Program-made: the position numbers and the translations under genes
Origin: Desulfomicrobium orale DSM 12838
GTDB lineage: Bacteria; Desulfobacterota; Desulfovibrionia; Desulfovibrionales; Desulfomicrobiaceae
DNA length: 64,000 nucleotides
Direction of reading: 5' to 3'
Assembly (NCBI RefSeq): GCF_001553625.1
Contig: NZ_CP014230.1
Span: forward strand, 1,674,001-1,738,000
Part shown: positions 16,330-26,123 of the stretch, in pieces
How positions within the stretch are numbered: the stretch's first letter is position 1
Layout: every line of letters begins with the position of its first letter
The notes under the pieces: model-generated
Database searches by the model: none
Seen by the model: the letters and a program-made list of their open reading frames with translations, nothing else
Told to the model about the DNA's origin: nothing

Positions 16330-18954
16330 ATGGAAGATCGGAAAAAATATCTGGAAGAACTGCTGCGAAAAGTCCACGAAGCCCAGCGAATCTACGCCAC
16401 CTTTTCTCAGGAGCAGGTGGACGCGGTGTTTCACGCCGCGGCCACGGCCGCCACGGCGGAACGCATCGCCCTGGCCAAAATCGCCGTGGAAGAGACCGGC
16501 ATGGGCATTGTCGAGGACAAGGTCATCAAGAACCACTTCGCCTCGGAATACGTGTACAACAAGTACCGCCACAGCAAAACCTGCGGCGTGCTGGAGGACG
16601 ACCCCGTGAACGGCTACCGGGAGGTGGCCGAGCCCCTGGGCATCGTGGCCGGCATCGTGCCCACGACGAACCCCACGTCCACAGCCATCTTCAAGGCCCT
16701 CTTATGCCTGAAGACGCGAAACGGCATCGTCTTTTCCCCGCATCCCAGAGCCCGGCGCAGCACTTTCGCGGCGGCGGAGATCATCCGCCAGGCGGCTTTC
16801 CGCGCCGGAGCGCCGGAGCATATCGTGGCCTGCATCGAGGAACCGTCCAAGGAACTGACCCAGGCGCTCATGAGTCACAGACTGATCAGCCTGATTCTGG
16901 CCACCGGAGGGCCGGACATGGTCCACGCGGCCTACAGTTCCGGGACTCCGGCCATCGGCGTGGGAGCGGGCAACACGCCCGTTCTGATCGATGCCACGGC
17001 CGACATCAAAATGGCGGTCAATTCCATTCTGCTCAGCAAAACCTTCGACAACGGCATGATCTGCGCCTCGGAGCAGACCGTGGTGGTGGAGGAGTCCGTG
17101 GCCGACGCCGTCCGCCGGGAATTCATCCTGCGCGGCGCGTATTTTACTTCCGAAGCGGAGACCGAGGCGCTGGCCGCCACGCTTTTCATAAACGGCAACC
17201 TGAACAGCGCGGTGGTGGGCCAGTCCGCCCCGGCCATCGCCGCCATGGCCGGCCTGACCGTGCCGGAAGAGACCAAGGTGCTCATCGCCGAGCGGGGGCA
17301 GATCGACGCCAGCGACCCGTTCGCCCACGAGAAGCTCTCGCCCGTTCTGGGCTTCTACCGGGCCAGGGATTTCGCCGAGGCCGTGCGCATGGGCCGGGAG
17401 CTGGTCTTTCTGGGCGGGGCCGGACACACCTCGGTGCTGTACACCGACGAGACGGACAGCGGCCATGTCGCCTTTTTTCAGGACAGCATGCCCACGGGCC
17501 GCACGCTCATCAACATGCCCGCGTCCCAGGGCGCCATCGGCGACGTATACAATTTCCGCGTGCCGCCGTCCCTGACTCTGGGCTGCGGCAGCTGGGGCGG
17601 CAATTCCGTGAGTGAGAACATCGGGGTGAAGCATCTCATGAACACCAAAACCATCGCCGCCAGAAGGGAAAACATGCTTTGGTTCCGGGTTCCGCCCAAA
17701 ATCTATTTCAAACAGGGCTGCCTGCAGCCGGCGCTGGAGGAGTTTTTGGGCCGCCGCCGGGCCGTCATCATCACGGACAGCACCATGGAAAAGCTGGGGC
17801 ACGTGCAGAGCGTGCTGAACGTGCTGGACGGCATGGGCGTGCAGTTCCGGATTTTTGCCGAAGTGCTGCCCGACCCCGATCTGTCCACGGCCCGCCGGGC
17901 CCTCGAGATGGTCAACGACTTCAAGCCGGATATGTTCATCGCTCTGGGCGGCGGCTCCCCCATGGACGCGGCCAAGATCATCTGGCTCATGTACGAGGTG
18001 CCGGACATCCGCTTCGAGGACGTGGCCCTGCGGTTCATGGACATCAGAAAACGGGTGGTGTCTTTTCCCGAGCTGGGTAAGAAGGCCGTGATGGTGGCCA
18101 TTCCGACCACGTCGGGGACGGGTTCGGAGGTCACGCCCTTCGCCGTCATCACCGACGACCGTACCGGAGTGAAATATCCGGTGGCGGACTACGCTCTGAC
18201 CCCGGACATGGCCATCGTGGACCCGGCCTTTGTCATGAACATGCCGTCCCGGCTGGTCGCCCACGCGGGACTCGACGTGCTGACCCACGCCATCGAGGCG
18301 TACACCTCCATCCTGGCCAACAATTTCGCCGACGGACAGGCCATGGAAGCCATCCGGCTGGTTTTCAAGTATCTGCGTATCTCCTATTCCGGCGGCAAGG
18401 GGCAGATTCTGGCGCGGGAGAAAATGCACTACGCCGCGACCATCGCGGGCATGGCCTTTGCCAACGCATTTCTGGGCATCTGCCACTCCCTGGCCCATAC
18501 CCTGGGATCGACCTTCCACCTTTCCCACGGCCTCTCCAACGCCCTGATGCTGTCCTACGTCATCGAGTACAATGCCACGGACGCGCCCACCAAGCAGGGC
18601 ATGCTGCCGCAGTACAAGTACCCGCTGGTCAAGGGCCGTTACGCCCGCATTGCGGACATGCTGCACCTGGCCGACGATCTCGAAGGCGACGACAGCGAGA
18701 TCCGGGCCCGGAAAACGGCACGGCTGGTGCGGGCCATCGAGTCTCTCAAGGCCGATACGGACATTCCGGCCTCCCTGCGCGAGGCGGGAGTGCCGGAGCA
18801 GGCCTTCCTGTCCCGGCTGGACGACATGGCCGAGCAGGCCTTTGACGACCAGTGCACCGTGGCCAATCCGCGCTATCCGCTCATCGCCGAACTGAAGGAA
18901 CTGTACCGCAAGGCCTACTACGGCGAGCCGCTGGTCTCACTGAACGGCCGGTAG
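16330..18954 (+). CDS. adhE: Bifunctional aldehyde-alcohol dehydrogenase AdhE
   Basis: 874 residues, the usual AdhE length. The N-terminal half reduces acetyl-CoA to acetaldehyde with NADH; the C-terminal iron-dependent half reduces it to ethanol (or the reverse). The aldehyde-dehydrogenase cysteine is Cys245 in FDNGMICASEQ, matching the E. coli position. The C-terminal half shows GGGSPMDAAKIIW and the iron ligands Asp649 and His653 (GLDVLTHAIEAY), His719 (CHSLAH) and His733 (HLSHGLSN). The start at 16330 is fixed by AGGAGGACGC; upstream in-frame codons are not conserved. It stands alone, with a strong hairpin terminator behind it. In sulfate reducers it serves ethanol oxidation or fermentation; the direction here cannot be told. 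Confidence 0.95.
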   Translation: MEDRKKYLEELLRKVHEAQRIYATFSQEQVDAVFHAAATAATAERIALAKIAVEETGMGIVEDKVIKNHFASEYVYNKYRHSKTCGVLEDDPVNGYREVAEPLGIVAGIVPTTNPTSTAIFKALLCLKTRNGIVFSPHPRARRSTFAAAEIIRQAAFRAGAPEHIVACIEEPSKELTQALMSHRLISLILATGGPDMVHAAYSSGTPAIGVGAGNTPVLIDATADIKMAVNSILLSKTFDNGMICASEQTVVVEESVADAVRREFILRGAYFTSEAETEALAATLFINGNLNSAVVGQSAPAIAAMAGLTVPEETKVLIAERGQIDASDPFAHEKLSPVLGFYRARDFAEAVRMGRELVFLGGAGHTSVLYTDETDSGHVAFFQDSMPTGRTLINMPASQGAIGDVYNFRVPPSLTLGCGSWGGNSVSENIGVKHLMNTKTIAARRENMLWFRVPPKIYFKQGCLQPALEEFLGRRRAVIITDSTMEKLGHVQSVLNVLDGMGVQFRIFAEVLPDPDLSTARRALEMVNDFKPDMFIALGGGSPMDAAKIIWLMYEVPDIRFEDVALRFMDIRKRVVSFPELGKKAVMVAIPTTSGTGSEVTPFAVITDDRTGVKYPVADYALTPDMAIVDPAFVMNMPSRLVAHAGLDVLTHAIEAYTSILANNFADGQAMEAIRLVFKYLRISYSGGKGQILAREKMHYAATIAGMAFANAFLGICHSLAHTLGSTFHLSHGLSNALMLSYVIEYNATDAPTKQGMLPQYKYPLVKGRYARIADMLHLADDLEGDDSEIRARKTARLVRAIESLKADTDIPASLREAGVPEQAFLSRLDDMAEQAFDDQCTVANPRYPLIAELKELYRKAYYGEPLVSLNGR

Positions 18955-18983
18955 GCGGGCAGGGCCGCGTTCCGCCGAAAACG

Positions 18984-19020
18984 AAACGGCCGCGATGTTT
19001 CAAAGTCGCGGCCGTTTTGT
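18984..19020 (+). terminator. Rho-independent terminator after adhE (may work both ways)
   Basis: Perfect 12-bp stem AAACGGCCGCGA / TCGCGGCCGTTT (18984-18995 and 19006-19017), 10-base loop, then TTTTGTTTT. The convergent HAD gene ends 18 bases further on, and the stem with its flanking A/T could also stop its transcript. Confidence 0.85.
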
Positions 19021-19037
19021 TTTCGGGCGGCATTTGC

Positions 19038-19799
19038 TCACAGCTCTCCCAGATGCTCCACCACCCGCCACGGCTGGCGCTCCTCGCGGAGCAGATCTTC
19101 CCGCGTGGCCTCGCCGCTCAGGACCAGAACGAAGTCCAGCCCTGCATTTTCGGCCAGCTTCTTGTCCGTGCTCAGGCGGTCGCCGACCATGACCATCTCT
19201 TCGCGGGCGTATCTGCCCAGCAGCGGCCCCAGCACGCGGGGGTTGGGTTTGCCGAAGACATGTTCCGGAGTGCGGCCCGTGGCCTTTTCGTACAGGGCCA
19301 GAAAGCTGCCCACGTCGGGCAGGGGACCTTTGGGATCGGGGCAGACCAGGTCCGGGTGGGTGGCCACGAAAGCCACGTTTCCGTCTTGCAGCAGCCGGGC
19401 GGATACGCACAGCTTTTCGTAGGTCAGTTCCGTGTCGTAGGCCAGAATGACGGCCTGAGCGTTTTCATGGGTCAGCAACAGCTCCGGCATGGCCTGGGAC
19501 AGGGCGGCGGTGTAGTCCGCGTTTCCCACCAGATAGGCCCGCGTGATTTTTCTTCCGCGCAGATATTCCACCAGGGGCGTGGTGGGTGTGAGGATATGCT
19601 CCGGCCCGGCCGGAATGCCCATGCCTTGCAGTCTGGCCACGTAGGTGCGCGGGCTTTTGGACGTGTTGTTGCTCAGAAAATAGAAATCCGCCTCGTTCCA
19701 GCGCTTCCTGATGAACCGCACGGTCCCCTCGATGGGGATGTTCCCCAGATAGACCGTGCCGTCCAGATCGAGAACAAAACATTTTTTTCTGTGGGGCAT
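19038..19799 (-). CDS. HAD-IIA family phosphatase (NagD/phosphoglycolate phosphatase-like)
   Basis: 253 residues from the ATG at 19799, which is preceded by GGAG. HAD motif I is FVLDLDGTVYLG (nucleophile and acid Asp), motif II lies at FLSNNTSKSP, then the capping domain, then GKPNPRVL and motif IV MVMVGDRLSTD. Order and size fit the HAD-IIA class with NagD, 4-nitrophenylphosphatases and phosphoglycolate or glycerol-3-phosphate phosphatases. Substrate not determined. It would hydrolyse small phosphate esters in the cytoplasm. The gene is single, convergent with adhE and downstream of the TRAP operon terminator. Confidence 0.85.
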   Translation of the reverse strand: MPHRKKCFVLDLDGTVYLGNIPIEGTVRFIRKRWNEADFYFLSNNTSKSPRTYVARLQGMGIPAGPEHILTPTTPLVEYLRGRKITRAYLVGNADYTAALSQAMPELLLTHENAQAVILAYDTELTYEKLCVSARLLQDGNVAFVATHPDLVCPDPKGPLPDVGSFLALYEKATGRTPEHVFGKPNPRVLGPLLGRYAREEMVMVGDRLSTDKKLAENAGLDFVLVLSGEATREDLLREERQPWRVVEHLGEL

Positions 19800-19877
19800 T
19801 TCAGCCTGCTCCTGATGCATGGTGAAAGAGGGGCGGTGTCCCTGACGGGTATGACGCAGGACTCCGTGTGCCAAAAG

Positions 19878-19909
19878 AGAAGGGGCCCTGCGCCGTGCAA
19901 GGCCCCTTG
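19878..19909 (-). terminator. Terminator after the TRAP transporter operon
   Basis: Minus-strand hairpin AAGGGGCC - 13-base loop - GGCCCCTT (19908-19901 and 19887-19880) followed by CTCTTTT. It lies just beyond dctM and before the HAD phosphatase. Confidence 0.65.
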
Positions 19910-19929
19910 CGTTCAGGGACCGGGTCCGG

Positions 19930-21213
19930 TCACATGAGCCAGCGCAGCGGTGTGAGGGACACCTCGGGCATGTACACCAGCAGGAACAGGATCAGGATTT
20001 CTATCAGGATGAACGGCAGCATTTTTATCACCAGTTCACCCAGCTTGATGTTGCCGATGCCGCAGACCACGTACAGCACCGTGCCCACGGGCGGGGTGAT
20101 GACGCCGATGCCCAGGTTCAGCACGAAGAGCAGGCCGAAGTGGTACGGGTCGATGCCCGCTTCCAGAATGAGCGGATAGAAGACCGGCGCGAAGATCAGG
20201 ATGTTCGGGGTCAGGTCCATGACCATGCCCGCCACCAGCAGGAAGCACATGATGATGGTCAGCAGCATGAAGGGGCTTTCGATGAACGGGCCGAACAGCG
20301 TGGTCATGTGCTTGGGGATCTGGGCCAGGGTGATGAAATACCCCACAGCCGAGGCCGTGGCCACGATGAGCATGACCACGGCGGTGGTGCGCGCCGCGGC
20401 CGCACTGACCCGCAGCAGGTCGCGGAAGGACAGTTCGCGGTAGTAGAACATGCACACGGCGATGGCGAACACCGCGCAGAAGGCGCCGCCTTCGGTGGGC
20501 GTGAACACGCCGAAGCGGATGCCGCCCAGCAGCAGGACCGGCAGCATGAAGGCGGGGCTTGCATCCTTCAGGATGGCTATGGTTTCGGCCCGGCTGAAGG
20601 TGATGGTTTCGGTATAACCGTCCTTGCGGACAATGAACCACCATACGGCCATGAGGCCAAGGCCCAGAAAGATGCCGGGAAAAAGGCCGATCATGAACAG
20701 CTTGGTGATGGACAGGCCGCCGATGGTGGAGCCCAGAATGATGAAGTTGGTGCTGGGCGGGATGATGGGGCCCAGAATGGCGCCCGAGGCGATGATGCCG
20801 CCCGCGCGTCCCTTGTTGTAGCCCACCTGCTGCATCATGGGCAGCAGCAGGCCGCCCAGGGCCGCGGCTTCGCCCACGGAACTGCCCATGAGCCCGGCGA
20901 ACAGGATGCTGGCCACGATGGCCGCGTATCCGAGTCCGCCCTTGACCCGTCCGACCAGAAGCTGGGACAGCTGCACGACGCGTTTGGACAGGCCGCCCGC
21001 AGCCATGATCTCGCCGGCGAAGACGAAGAAGGGAATGGCCATGAGCGGAAAATTGTTGGCCCCGTCCAGCATGATATTGGGGATAGTCATGGCGTCCCAC
21101 ATGCCGGAGGTGTACATCATGACCATGGCGCAGAGGATGAGCACCAGAGAGATGGGCACGCCGAGGGCCAGAAACAGAAACAGGCTGCCGAAGAAATAGT
21201 AGAGCTGTTCCAT
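19930..21213 (-). CDS. dctM: TRAP transporter large permease (DctM family)
   Basis: 427 residues, very hydrophobic, with about 12 predicted membrane segments; usual length for the family. It forms the ion-driven channel in the inner membrane. Typical features are the start LYYFFGSLFLFLALGVPISL, the repeat regions with GLMGSSVGEAAALGGLLLP and GAILGPIIPPS, and FVLNLGIGVITPPVG near the end. AAGGGG precedes the ATG, 3 bases after the dctQ stop, so the two are translated together. The operon reads dctP-dctQ-dctM. Confidence 0.92.
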   Translation of the reverse strand: MEQLYYFFGSLFLFLALGVPISLVLILCAMVMMYTSGMWDAMTIPNIMLDGANNFPLMAIPFFVFAGEIMAAGGLSKRVVQLSQLLVGRVKGGLGYAAIVASILFAGLMGSSVGEAAALGGLLLPMMQQVGYNKGRAGGIIASGAILGPIIPPSTNFIILGSTIGGLSITKLFMIGLFPGIFLGLGLMAVWWFIVRKDGYTETITFSRAETIAILKDASPAFMLPVLLLGGIRFGVFTPTEGGAFCAVFAIAVCMFYYRELSFRDLLRVSAAAARTTAVVMLIVATASAVGYFITLAQIPKHMTTLFGPFIESPFMLLTIIMCFLLVAGMVMDLTPNILIFAPVFYPLILEAGIDPYHFGLLFVLNLGIGVITPPVGTVLYVVCGIGNIKLGELVIKMLPFILIEILILFLLVYMPEVSLTPLRWLM

Positions 21214-21216
21214 GCG

Positions 21217-21774
21217 TTACCCCTTGTCCGGCATGACGAACTCGTCCTTGTCCGGTTTGACGAATTCGGAGGCGGGCGTCCGCAGCAGGCGGATGAAGTC
21301 CCTGCCCCGGATGACGATGGCCGCCAGGGCCATGATGGGCAGCGTGCCGTTGATGAAGGCCATGTTCACGCCGGTGGCCACGGAATTGGTGTCGACGGTC
21401 TGCTGCACCAGCACGACGCCGCCCCAGAGCAGGAGAGCCAGAGCGCCAAGACCCAGAAGCGAGGCGACGATGTCCACGGTCTTGCGCGTCGCGCCCGAGA
21501 TGAGGCTCACGAACATGTCCACCGCGATGTGTTTCTTGCGGTAGAAGGCTTCGATGGAGCCGAAAAAGGTGATGTAGATGAACAGAAAACGCGCCCATTC
21601 CTCGCTCGGCGCGAAGCTCGAACCGAAGGCGTAGCGCAGAAAGGCGTTGTAGAAGACAAGGCCGATCATGCCCAGAAAGATGGCCGCGCAGAAAATCTCG
21701 AAGGCGAATTCAAAGGGAGACGACTTCGGGACAGGCGCGGTGCGCGTTTCAGCTGGAGATACATCGTGAGCCAT
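21217..21774 (-). CDS. dctQ: TRAP transporter small permease (DctQ family)
   Basis: 185 residues from the ATG at 21774 (MAHDVSPAE), which has GGGG at the right distance. Four predicted membrane segments; family signature around FLRYAFGSSFAPSEEWARF and a lysine-rich link with KKHIAVDMF. It is the accessory membrane subunit that pairs with DctM. It lies between the binding protein and large permease genes, 84 bases after dctP. Confidence 0.88.
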   Translation of the reverse strand: MAHDVSPAETRTAPVPKSSPFEFAFEIFCAAIFLGMIGLVFYNAFLRYAFGSSFAPSEEWARFLFIYITFFGSIEAFYRKKHIAVDMFVSLISGATRKTVDIVASLLGLGALALLLWGGVVLVQQTVDTNSVATGVNMAFINGTLPIMALAAIVIRGRDFIRLLRTPASEFVKPDKDEFVMPDKG

Positions 21775-21858
21775 AAATACCCCGTAATGCGTTCGCGGAA
21801 GAAAGGACAAAAGAATGGGGAGCCTTCGGCCCCCCATCCGGCATATGTTTGATTTCCG

Positions 21859-22851
21859 TTACTTGTACGATTCGGCGCTTTCCAGGATTTCCTTGGCGTT
21901 GGGCACCGTGTCGTAGAAGAGCTTCCAGCTTCTCTTGCCGGCATCCTTCATGGCCTCGCGGAATTCGGGAGAGGGCTTGGAAACCGTGCCGCCGCCGTCC
22001 GTGATCTGCTTCTGGGCGTCTTCCTCGATCTTGGCCATGAGCTTCCACACGTAATCGGCCGATTCCCTGGCGGCCTGGTTGACCCACTCCTTGTCCTGAT
22101 CGGGCAGGCCCTGGTAGAACTTCTCGTTGATATAAAGGGAGTGGATGACCAGAATGTGCCCGCTCATGGTGATCTGCGGGGTGATTTCATACATCTTGAG
22201 GGCCACGATGTCCGCAAAGGGGCTGTCGCCGCCGTCGATGACGCCCTGATCCAGAGCGCTGGGCACCTCGGCGAAGGGCATGGGCTGGCCGCTGATGCCG
22301 CATTCCTTGGCGAAGTTGATGTAGAGCGGGATGTTGGGCACGCGCATGCGCAGGCCCTTCAGGTCGGCCATGTCCTTCAGGGGCTTCTTGGAGTAGAAGT
22401 GGCGGAAGCCCAGAGGAAAGGCGTTCAGGGTGCGCAGGCCGGACTTTTCGGAGAAGCCGTCGTTGATCAGCTCGAAGGTCTTGCCTTCCATGGCCCGGCG
22501 GGCATGGTCCAGATTGTCGAAGAGCATGGGCGTTTCCAGCATGGCCATGGCCGGGTGCAGGGCCGAGGTCTGGGTGCCTGTGGCGCACATCTGGATGGTG
22601 CCTTTGCGCGTGCTGGCGATGTAGGCGTCTTCCTTGCCGAGCTGACTGTTGGGGAAGACCTGCACCTCGTATTTGCCGCCGGAGAGCTGGGCCAGAATTT
22701 CGCCGAATTTGTGCATGCCCAGGGTTTCAGGCTCGCCTTCGGGCTTCATGCCCGCCATCTTGATCACCACTTTGTCCGCGGCTGCGGCCGTGGCCGCGAA
22801 TCCGGCGCCGAAAAGGGCCAGGGCGAGAATGAAAAAGCCAATCCGTTTCAT
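21859..22851 (-). CDS. dctP: TRAP transporter periplasmic substrate-binding protein (DctP family)
   Basis: 330 residues from the ATG at 22851 (AAGGAG before it). Sec signal peptide KRIGFFILALALFGAG cut after AAA. The mature protein has the DctP fold signs: FPNSQLGKEDAYI, the conserved arginine region LKGLRMRVPNIPLY that binds the substrate carboxylate in this family, and GVIDGGDSP. It captures an organic acid in the periplasm and hands it to DctQM. The substrate cannot be read from sequence. The neighbouring divergent glp genes suggest a link to glycerol-phosphate or related three-carbon compounds, but this is only inference. Confidence 0.9.
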   Translation of the reverse strand: MKRIGFFILALALFGAGFAATAAAADKVVIKMAGMKPEGEPETLGMHKFGEILAQLSGGKYEVQVFPNSQLGKEDAYIASTRKGTIQMCATGTQTSALHPAMAMLETPMLFDNLDHARRAMEGKTFELINDGFSEKSGLRTLNAFPLGFRHFYSKKPLKDMADLKGLRMRVPNIPLYINFAKECGISGQPMPFAEVPSALDQGVIDGGDSPFADIVALKMYEITPQITMSGHILVIHSLYINEKFYQGLPDQDKEWVNQAARESADYVWKLMAKIEEDAQKQITDGGGTVSKPSPEFREAMKDAGKRSWKLFYDTVPNAKEILESAESYK

Positions 22852-23167
22852 GGTCAAACTCCTTCGAATCAGTAGTGGTTGAAAGAAACCGCCGCACTCT
22901 TCATCCTGTTCCGGCATCGTTTACAAAATTCCATATGGGTTTCAAGGGCCAACCTGACTGTGCCCCGCGCCCGGAGTCCGTCTTTTCCGCTGTTGTCTCT
23001 TTTCCTCCGCGTAGTTATGTCTGGGACGGATGTTCCCGGCCGCGGAATTTTTCCATCTGTTCCTGCTTCGCGAAGGACTTCAGCGGGACACGAACACCGG
23101 ACTTCAATCATCAGGAAGGCGCGGAACCCGCCGGAAAAGGCGGCTCCTCTCCTGAACCGGAAACCGT
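22852..23167. other. Divergent intergenic region between dctP and glpA
   Basis: About 315 bases between two divergent operons. Promoters and operators for both must lie here, but I find no convincing -35/-10 pair, no clear GlpR-type operator repeat and no RNA gene. Confidence 0.4.
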
Positions 23168-24781
23168 ATGCGCAACATGTCTGTCACTGTCGTCGTCATC
23201 GGCGGCGGAGCCACCGGAGTCGGCATTCTTCGCGATCTGTCCATGCGCGGGGCGCGGGCCGTGCTCCTCGAACAGGGCGGGCTGGCCCACGGCACCAGCT
23301 CCCGTTTTCATGGTCTTCTGCACAGCGGCGGGCGGTATGCCGTCAGCGATGCAGCGGCCGCCCGCGAATGCGTGGAGGAAAACGCCATCCTGCGCCGCAT
23401 CGGCTGGCACTGTGTGGAGGGCACCGAGGGCCTCTTCGTGCTCACGGACCAGGATGACCCGGCCTATGTGCGGACATGGCTCGACGGATGCGAGAAGGCG
23501 GGCGTCCTGACCGAGCCCGTTTCCGTTGACGAGGCCCTGCGCCTTGAGCCCGGCCTGTCTCCGCGCATCCGGGAAGTGTACCGGGTGCCGGATTCCAGTG
23601 TGGATGGCTTCCGTCTGGTCTGGCACAACAGCGTGTCGGCCCGCAGATACGGCGGGGAGCTTTTCACCTACCACACGGTGACCGGCATCGAGACCGGCAG
23701 CGGCCGGATCACGGGTGTCCGGGTCCGCAACAACCTGACGGGCGAGGAATTCTTCATCGCCTGCCAGTACGTGGTCAACGCCGCCGGGCCCTGGGCCGGG
23801 GAGATAGCGCGTCTTGCGGGGCTGTCGGTGGATGTCACCCCCGACCGGGGCACCCTGGTCATCTTCAACCACCGTTTTGCCGGGCGCATCGTCAATCGTC
23901 TGCACAAAAGCTCCGACGGCGACATTTTCGTGCCGCACGGCTCCGTGACCATTTTCGGGACCACTTCGGTCCGGGCGCAGAGCCCCGGCGACACCGCACC
24001 CACCTCCGCCGAGGCCCTGCGTCTGCTGGCTCTCGGCGAACCGCTCTTTCCGGCCATCCGGAGCTACCGGATATTGCGGGCCTTCGCCGGAAACCGGCCC
24101 CTGTACACGCCGCCCAACGCCGAGGCCGGACGCGGAGCCAGCCGCAATTTCGTCATCGTGGACCACGAGTCCGAAGGGCTCTCGGGCATGGCCAGCATTT
24201 TCGGCGGCAAGCTGACCACCTACCGCCTCATGGCCGAGAAGATGACCGATCTGGTCTGCGCCAGGCTTGGCGTGGCCGCTCCCTGCCGCACGGCCGAGGA
24301 GCCGCTGGCTCCGACTCCGGACGCCGGGCTGATGCGCCGGGCGGGCCGTTTTTTTCCGGAGCACCGGGTGCGGATGGTCGCCGAGCGCATGGGCGAGGAG
24401 TTCCCCTCGCTGGTGCGGTGTCTGGAGACAGACTCGGGCGGCGAGCTTCTGTGCGAATGCGAAATGGTCAGCCGGGCCGAGATCGAACTGGTGGCCCGCG
24501 ACGAAGCTTCCCATTTTCTGCACGACATCCGCTTCCGCACCCGCATGGGCATGGGCACCTGCCAGGGCGCGTTCTGTTCACTTCGGGCCATCGGCGCGCT
24601 GACGGCGGCGGATGTTTCTTTCGCCACCCAGCCGCGCGAGAATCTGTGCTCTTTCCTGCAGGAGCGCTGGCGGGGCCTGCGCCCGGTCATGTGGGGCAAT
24701 CAGATGCAGGAAATCGAACTGGGCCGGGCCATCTACGCGGCCACCCTGAACCTTGACGGAGCCGATGATGAGAGCCTCTGA
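23168..24781 (+). CDS. glpA: Anaerobic glycerol-3-phosphate dehydrogenase subunit A
   Basis: 537 residues, close to E. coli GlpA. It oxidises sn-glycerol-3-phosphate to dihydroxyacetone phosphate with FAD. N-terminal FAD-binding motif VIGGGATGVGILRD, then RFHGLLHSGGRYA, then FGGKLTTYR. The C-terminal BFD-like [2Fe-2S] region shows LCECEMVSRAEIE and MGTCQGAFC with four cysteines. First gene of glpABC-glpQ. GlpB starts inside its last codons. The ribosome-binding site is weak (GGAA). A second Met lies 3 codons in. Confidence 0.93.
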   Translation: MRNMSVTVVVIGGGATGVGILRDLSMRGARAVLLEQGGLAHGTSSRFHGLLHSGGRYAVSDAAAARECVEENAILRRIGWHCVEGTEGLFVLTDQDDPAYVRTWLDGCEKAGVLTEPVSVDEALRLEPGLSPRIREVYRVPDSSVDGFRLVWHNSVSARRYGGELFTYHTVTGIETGSGRITGVRVRNNLTGEEFFIACQYVVNAAGPWAGEIARLAGLSVDVTPDRGTLVIFNHRFAGRIVNRLHKSSDGDIFVPHGSVTIFGTTSVRAQSPGDTAPTSAEALRLLALGEPLFPAIRSYRILRAFAGNRPLYTPPNAEAGRGASRNFVIVDHESEGLSGMASIFGGKLTTYRLMAEKMTDLVCARLGVAAPCRTAEEPLAPTPDAGLMRRAGRFFPEHRVRMVAERMGEEFPSLVRCLETDSGGELLCECEMVSRAEIELVARDEASHFLHDIRFRTRMGMGTCQGAFCSLRAIGALTAADVSFATQPRENLCSFLQERWRGLRPVMWGNQMQEIELGRAIYAATLNLDGADDESL

Positions 24782-26012
24782 TGTGGTCGTTGTGGGCAGC
24801 GGCATGGCCGGTCTGACCGCGGCCCTGGCGGCGGCCGCGCGCGGCAGAAGCGTGACTCTGGCCGCCCGCGGAGCCGGGGCTCTGGCCATCGGCGGCGGCT
24901 GCGTGGACCTTCTGGGCTATGTGAACGGCCGGATCGTGCGGGGCAACCCTCTGGACAGCATCGGGCTGCTGCCCGAGGGGCATCCCTACCGGATCATCGG
25001 TGCGCAGGCCGTGCGCGACGCCCTGGATTTTTTTGAAGATGTCTGCCGCAGGCATGACCTGCCCATGAGCAACGAGGGCGGGGAAAACGTGTGGATTCCG
25101 ACCATTCTCGGCACCTTCAGACCCACCTGGCTGTGCCTGGCCTCTCAGGACAGAAGGCTCCTTGCGCAGGCGGAAAAAATCGCGGCGGTGGGCGTCCGCT
25201 CCCTGAAGGACTGTCACGCGGGCATGGTCGTGCGGATGCTCGGCAGGCAGAAGAACCTGCAAGGAAAGCCGATTGTTTCTCTGGAACTGCCGTCTCCTTT
25301 CGGCGCGACGCACCGCAACATCACGCCCCTCGATCTGGCCCGGTTCGTGGACACGGAGCAGGGCGAAGAGTGGCTGCGCAGGGGGCTTGAGCCTCACGCT
25401 TCCAGCGGCACGGCCTTTCTGCTGCCGCCTGTGCTCGGCATTGTCCGCACGCGGGAAATCTGGAACCGGCTTTCGGAGGGTCTTGGCTGCCGTATCATGG
25501 AAATGGCTTCCACACCGCCGGGAGTGGGCGGCCTGCGGATTCGCCGGGTGCTGACGGACGCTCTGGCCGAGGCGGGCGTGGTCATGGCCGAGAATGTCCG
25601 GGCCGTGCGGGCCAGAGTGCAGGGAAACCGCTGCCTGAGCATTGAGTGCGAGGCTCCGGACAGGATGCGCGAACTGCGCGGCGAGTCCTTCATCATCGCC
25701 ACGGGCGGCTTTTTCGGCGGAGGGCTTCTGGCCGAACCCGGAAGGGCCAGAGAAGCGCTTTTCGGCCTTGAGCTCGATGCCCCGGATCTGGTCGAGGACT
25801 GGTCCACGCCGAATGTGTTCGACGCGCAGCCTTATGCGTGTCTGGGCGTGCGCGTGAACCCGCGCCTGAATCCCGTGGACGCGGCAGGGGCCGTGCTGTG
25901 GGAGAACGTGTTTTTCGCCGGGCGGTCCCTGGCCGGATACGATTTTGTGGCGGAGAAAAGCGGTAACGGCGTGGCCTTGGCTTCGGGCTACCACGCCGCA
26001 CAGCAGTGCTGA
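24768..26012 (+). CDS. glpB: Anaerobic glycerol-3-phosphate dehydrogenase subunit B
   Basis: 414 residues. Flavoprotein subunit that links GlpA to the membrane subunit GlpC. FAD motif DVVVVGSGMAGLTAALAAA at the N-terminus, GGGCVDLLGYV, and SFIIATGGFFGGGL and SGNGVALASGYHAA near the end. The start overlaps the glpA stop. Two adjacent ATG codons (24765, 24768) are possible; 24768 has the better distance (6 bases) from GGAG. Confidence 0.92.
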   Translation: MRASDVVVVGSGMAGLTAALAAAARGRSVTLAARGAGALAIGGGCVDLLGYVNGRIVRGNPLDSIGLLPEGHPYRIIGAQAVRDALDFFEDVCRRHDLPMSNEGGENVWIPTILGTFRPTWLCLASQDRRLLAQAEKIAAVGVRSLKDCHAGMVVRMLGRQKNLQGKPIVSLELPSPFGATHRNITPLDLARFVDTEQGEEWLRRGLEPHASSGTAFLLPPVLGIVRTREIWNRLSEGLGCRIMEMASTPPGVGGLRIRRVLTDALAEAGVVMAENVRAVRARVQGNRCLSIECEAPDRMRELRGESFIIATGGFFGGGLLAEPGRAREALFGLELDAPDLVEDWSTPNVFDAQPYACLGVRVNPRLNPVDAAGAVLWENVFFAGRSLAGYDFVAEKSGNGVALASGYHAAQQC

Positions 26013-26123
26013 AGACGTATTTTCCGGATCGCCCGCCGGGAAATGCTCCCGGTCCTGTTTCAACCCGGCCTCGTGGACGCCGGAAATTCCAACCCGCGCC
26101 GGACTTCATACGGCGCAACGCAT

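Noticed and set aside
16702-18666. A 654-codon minus-strand frame opposite adhE
   Set aside because: AdhE is certain on the other strand; the reverse frame is rich in His/Gly/Arg with no family match.
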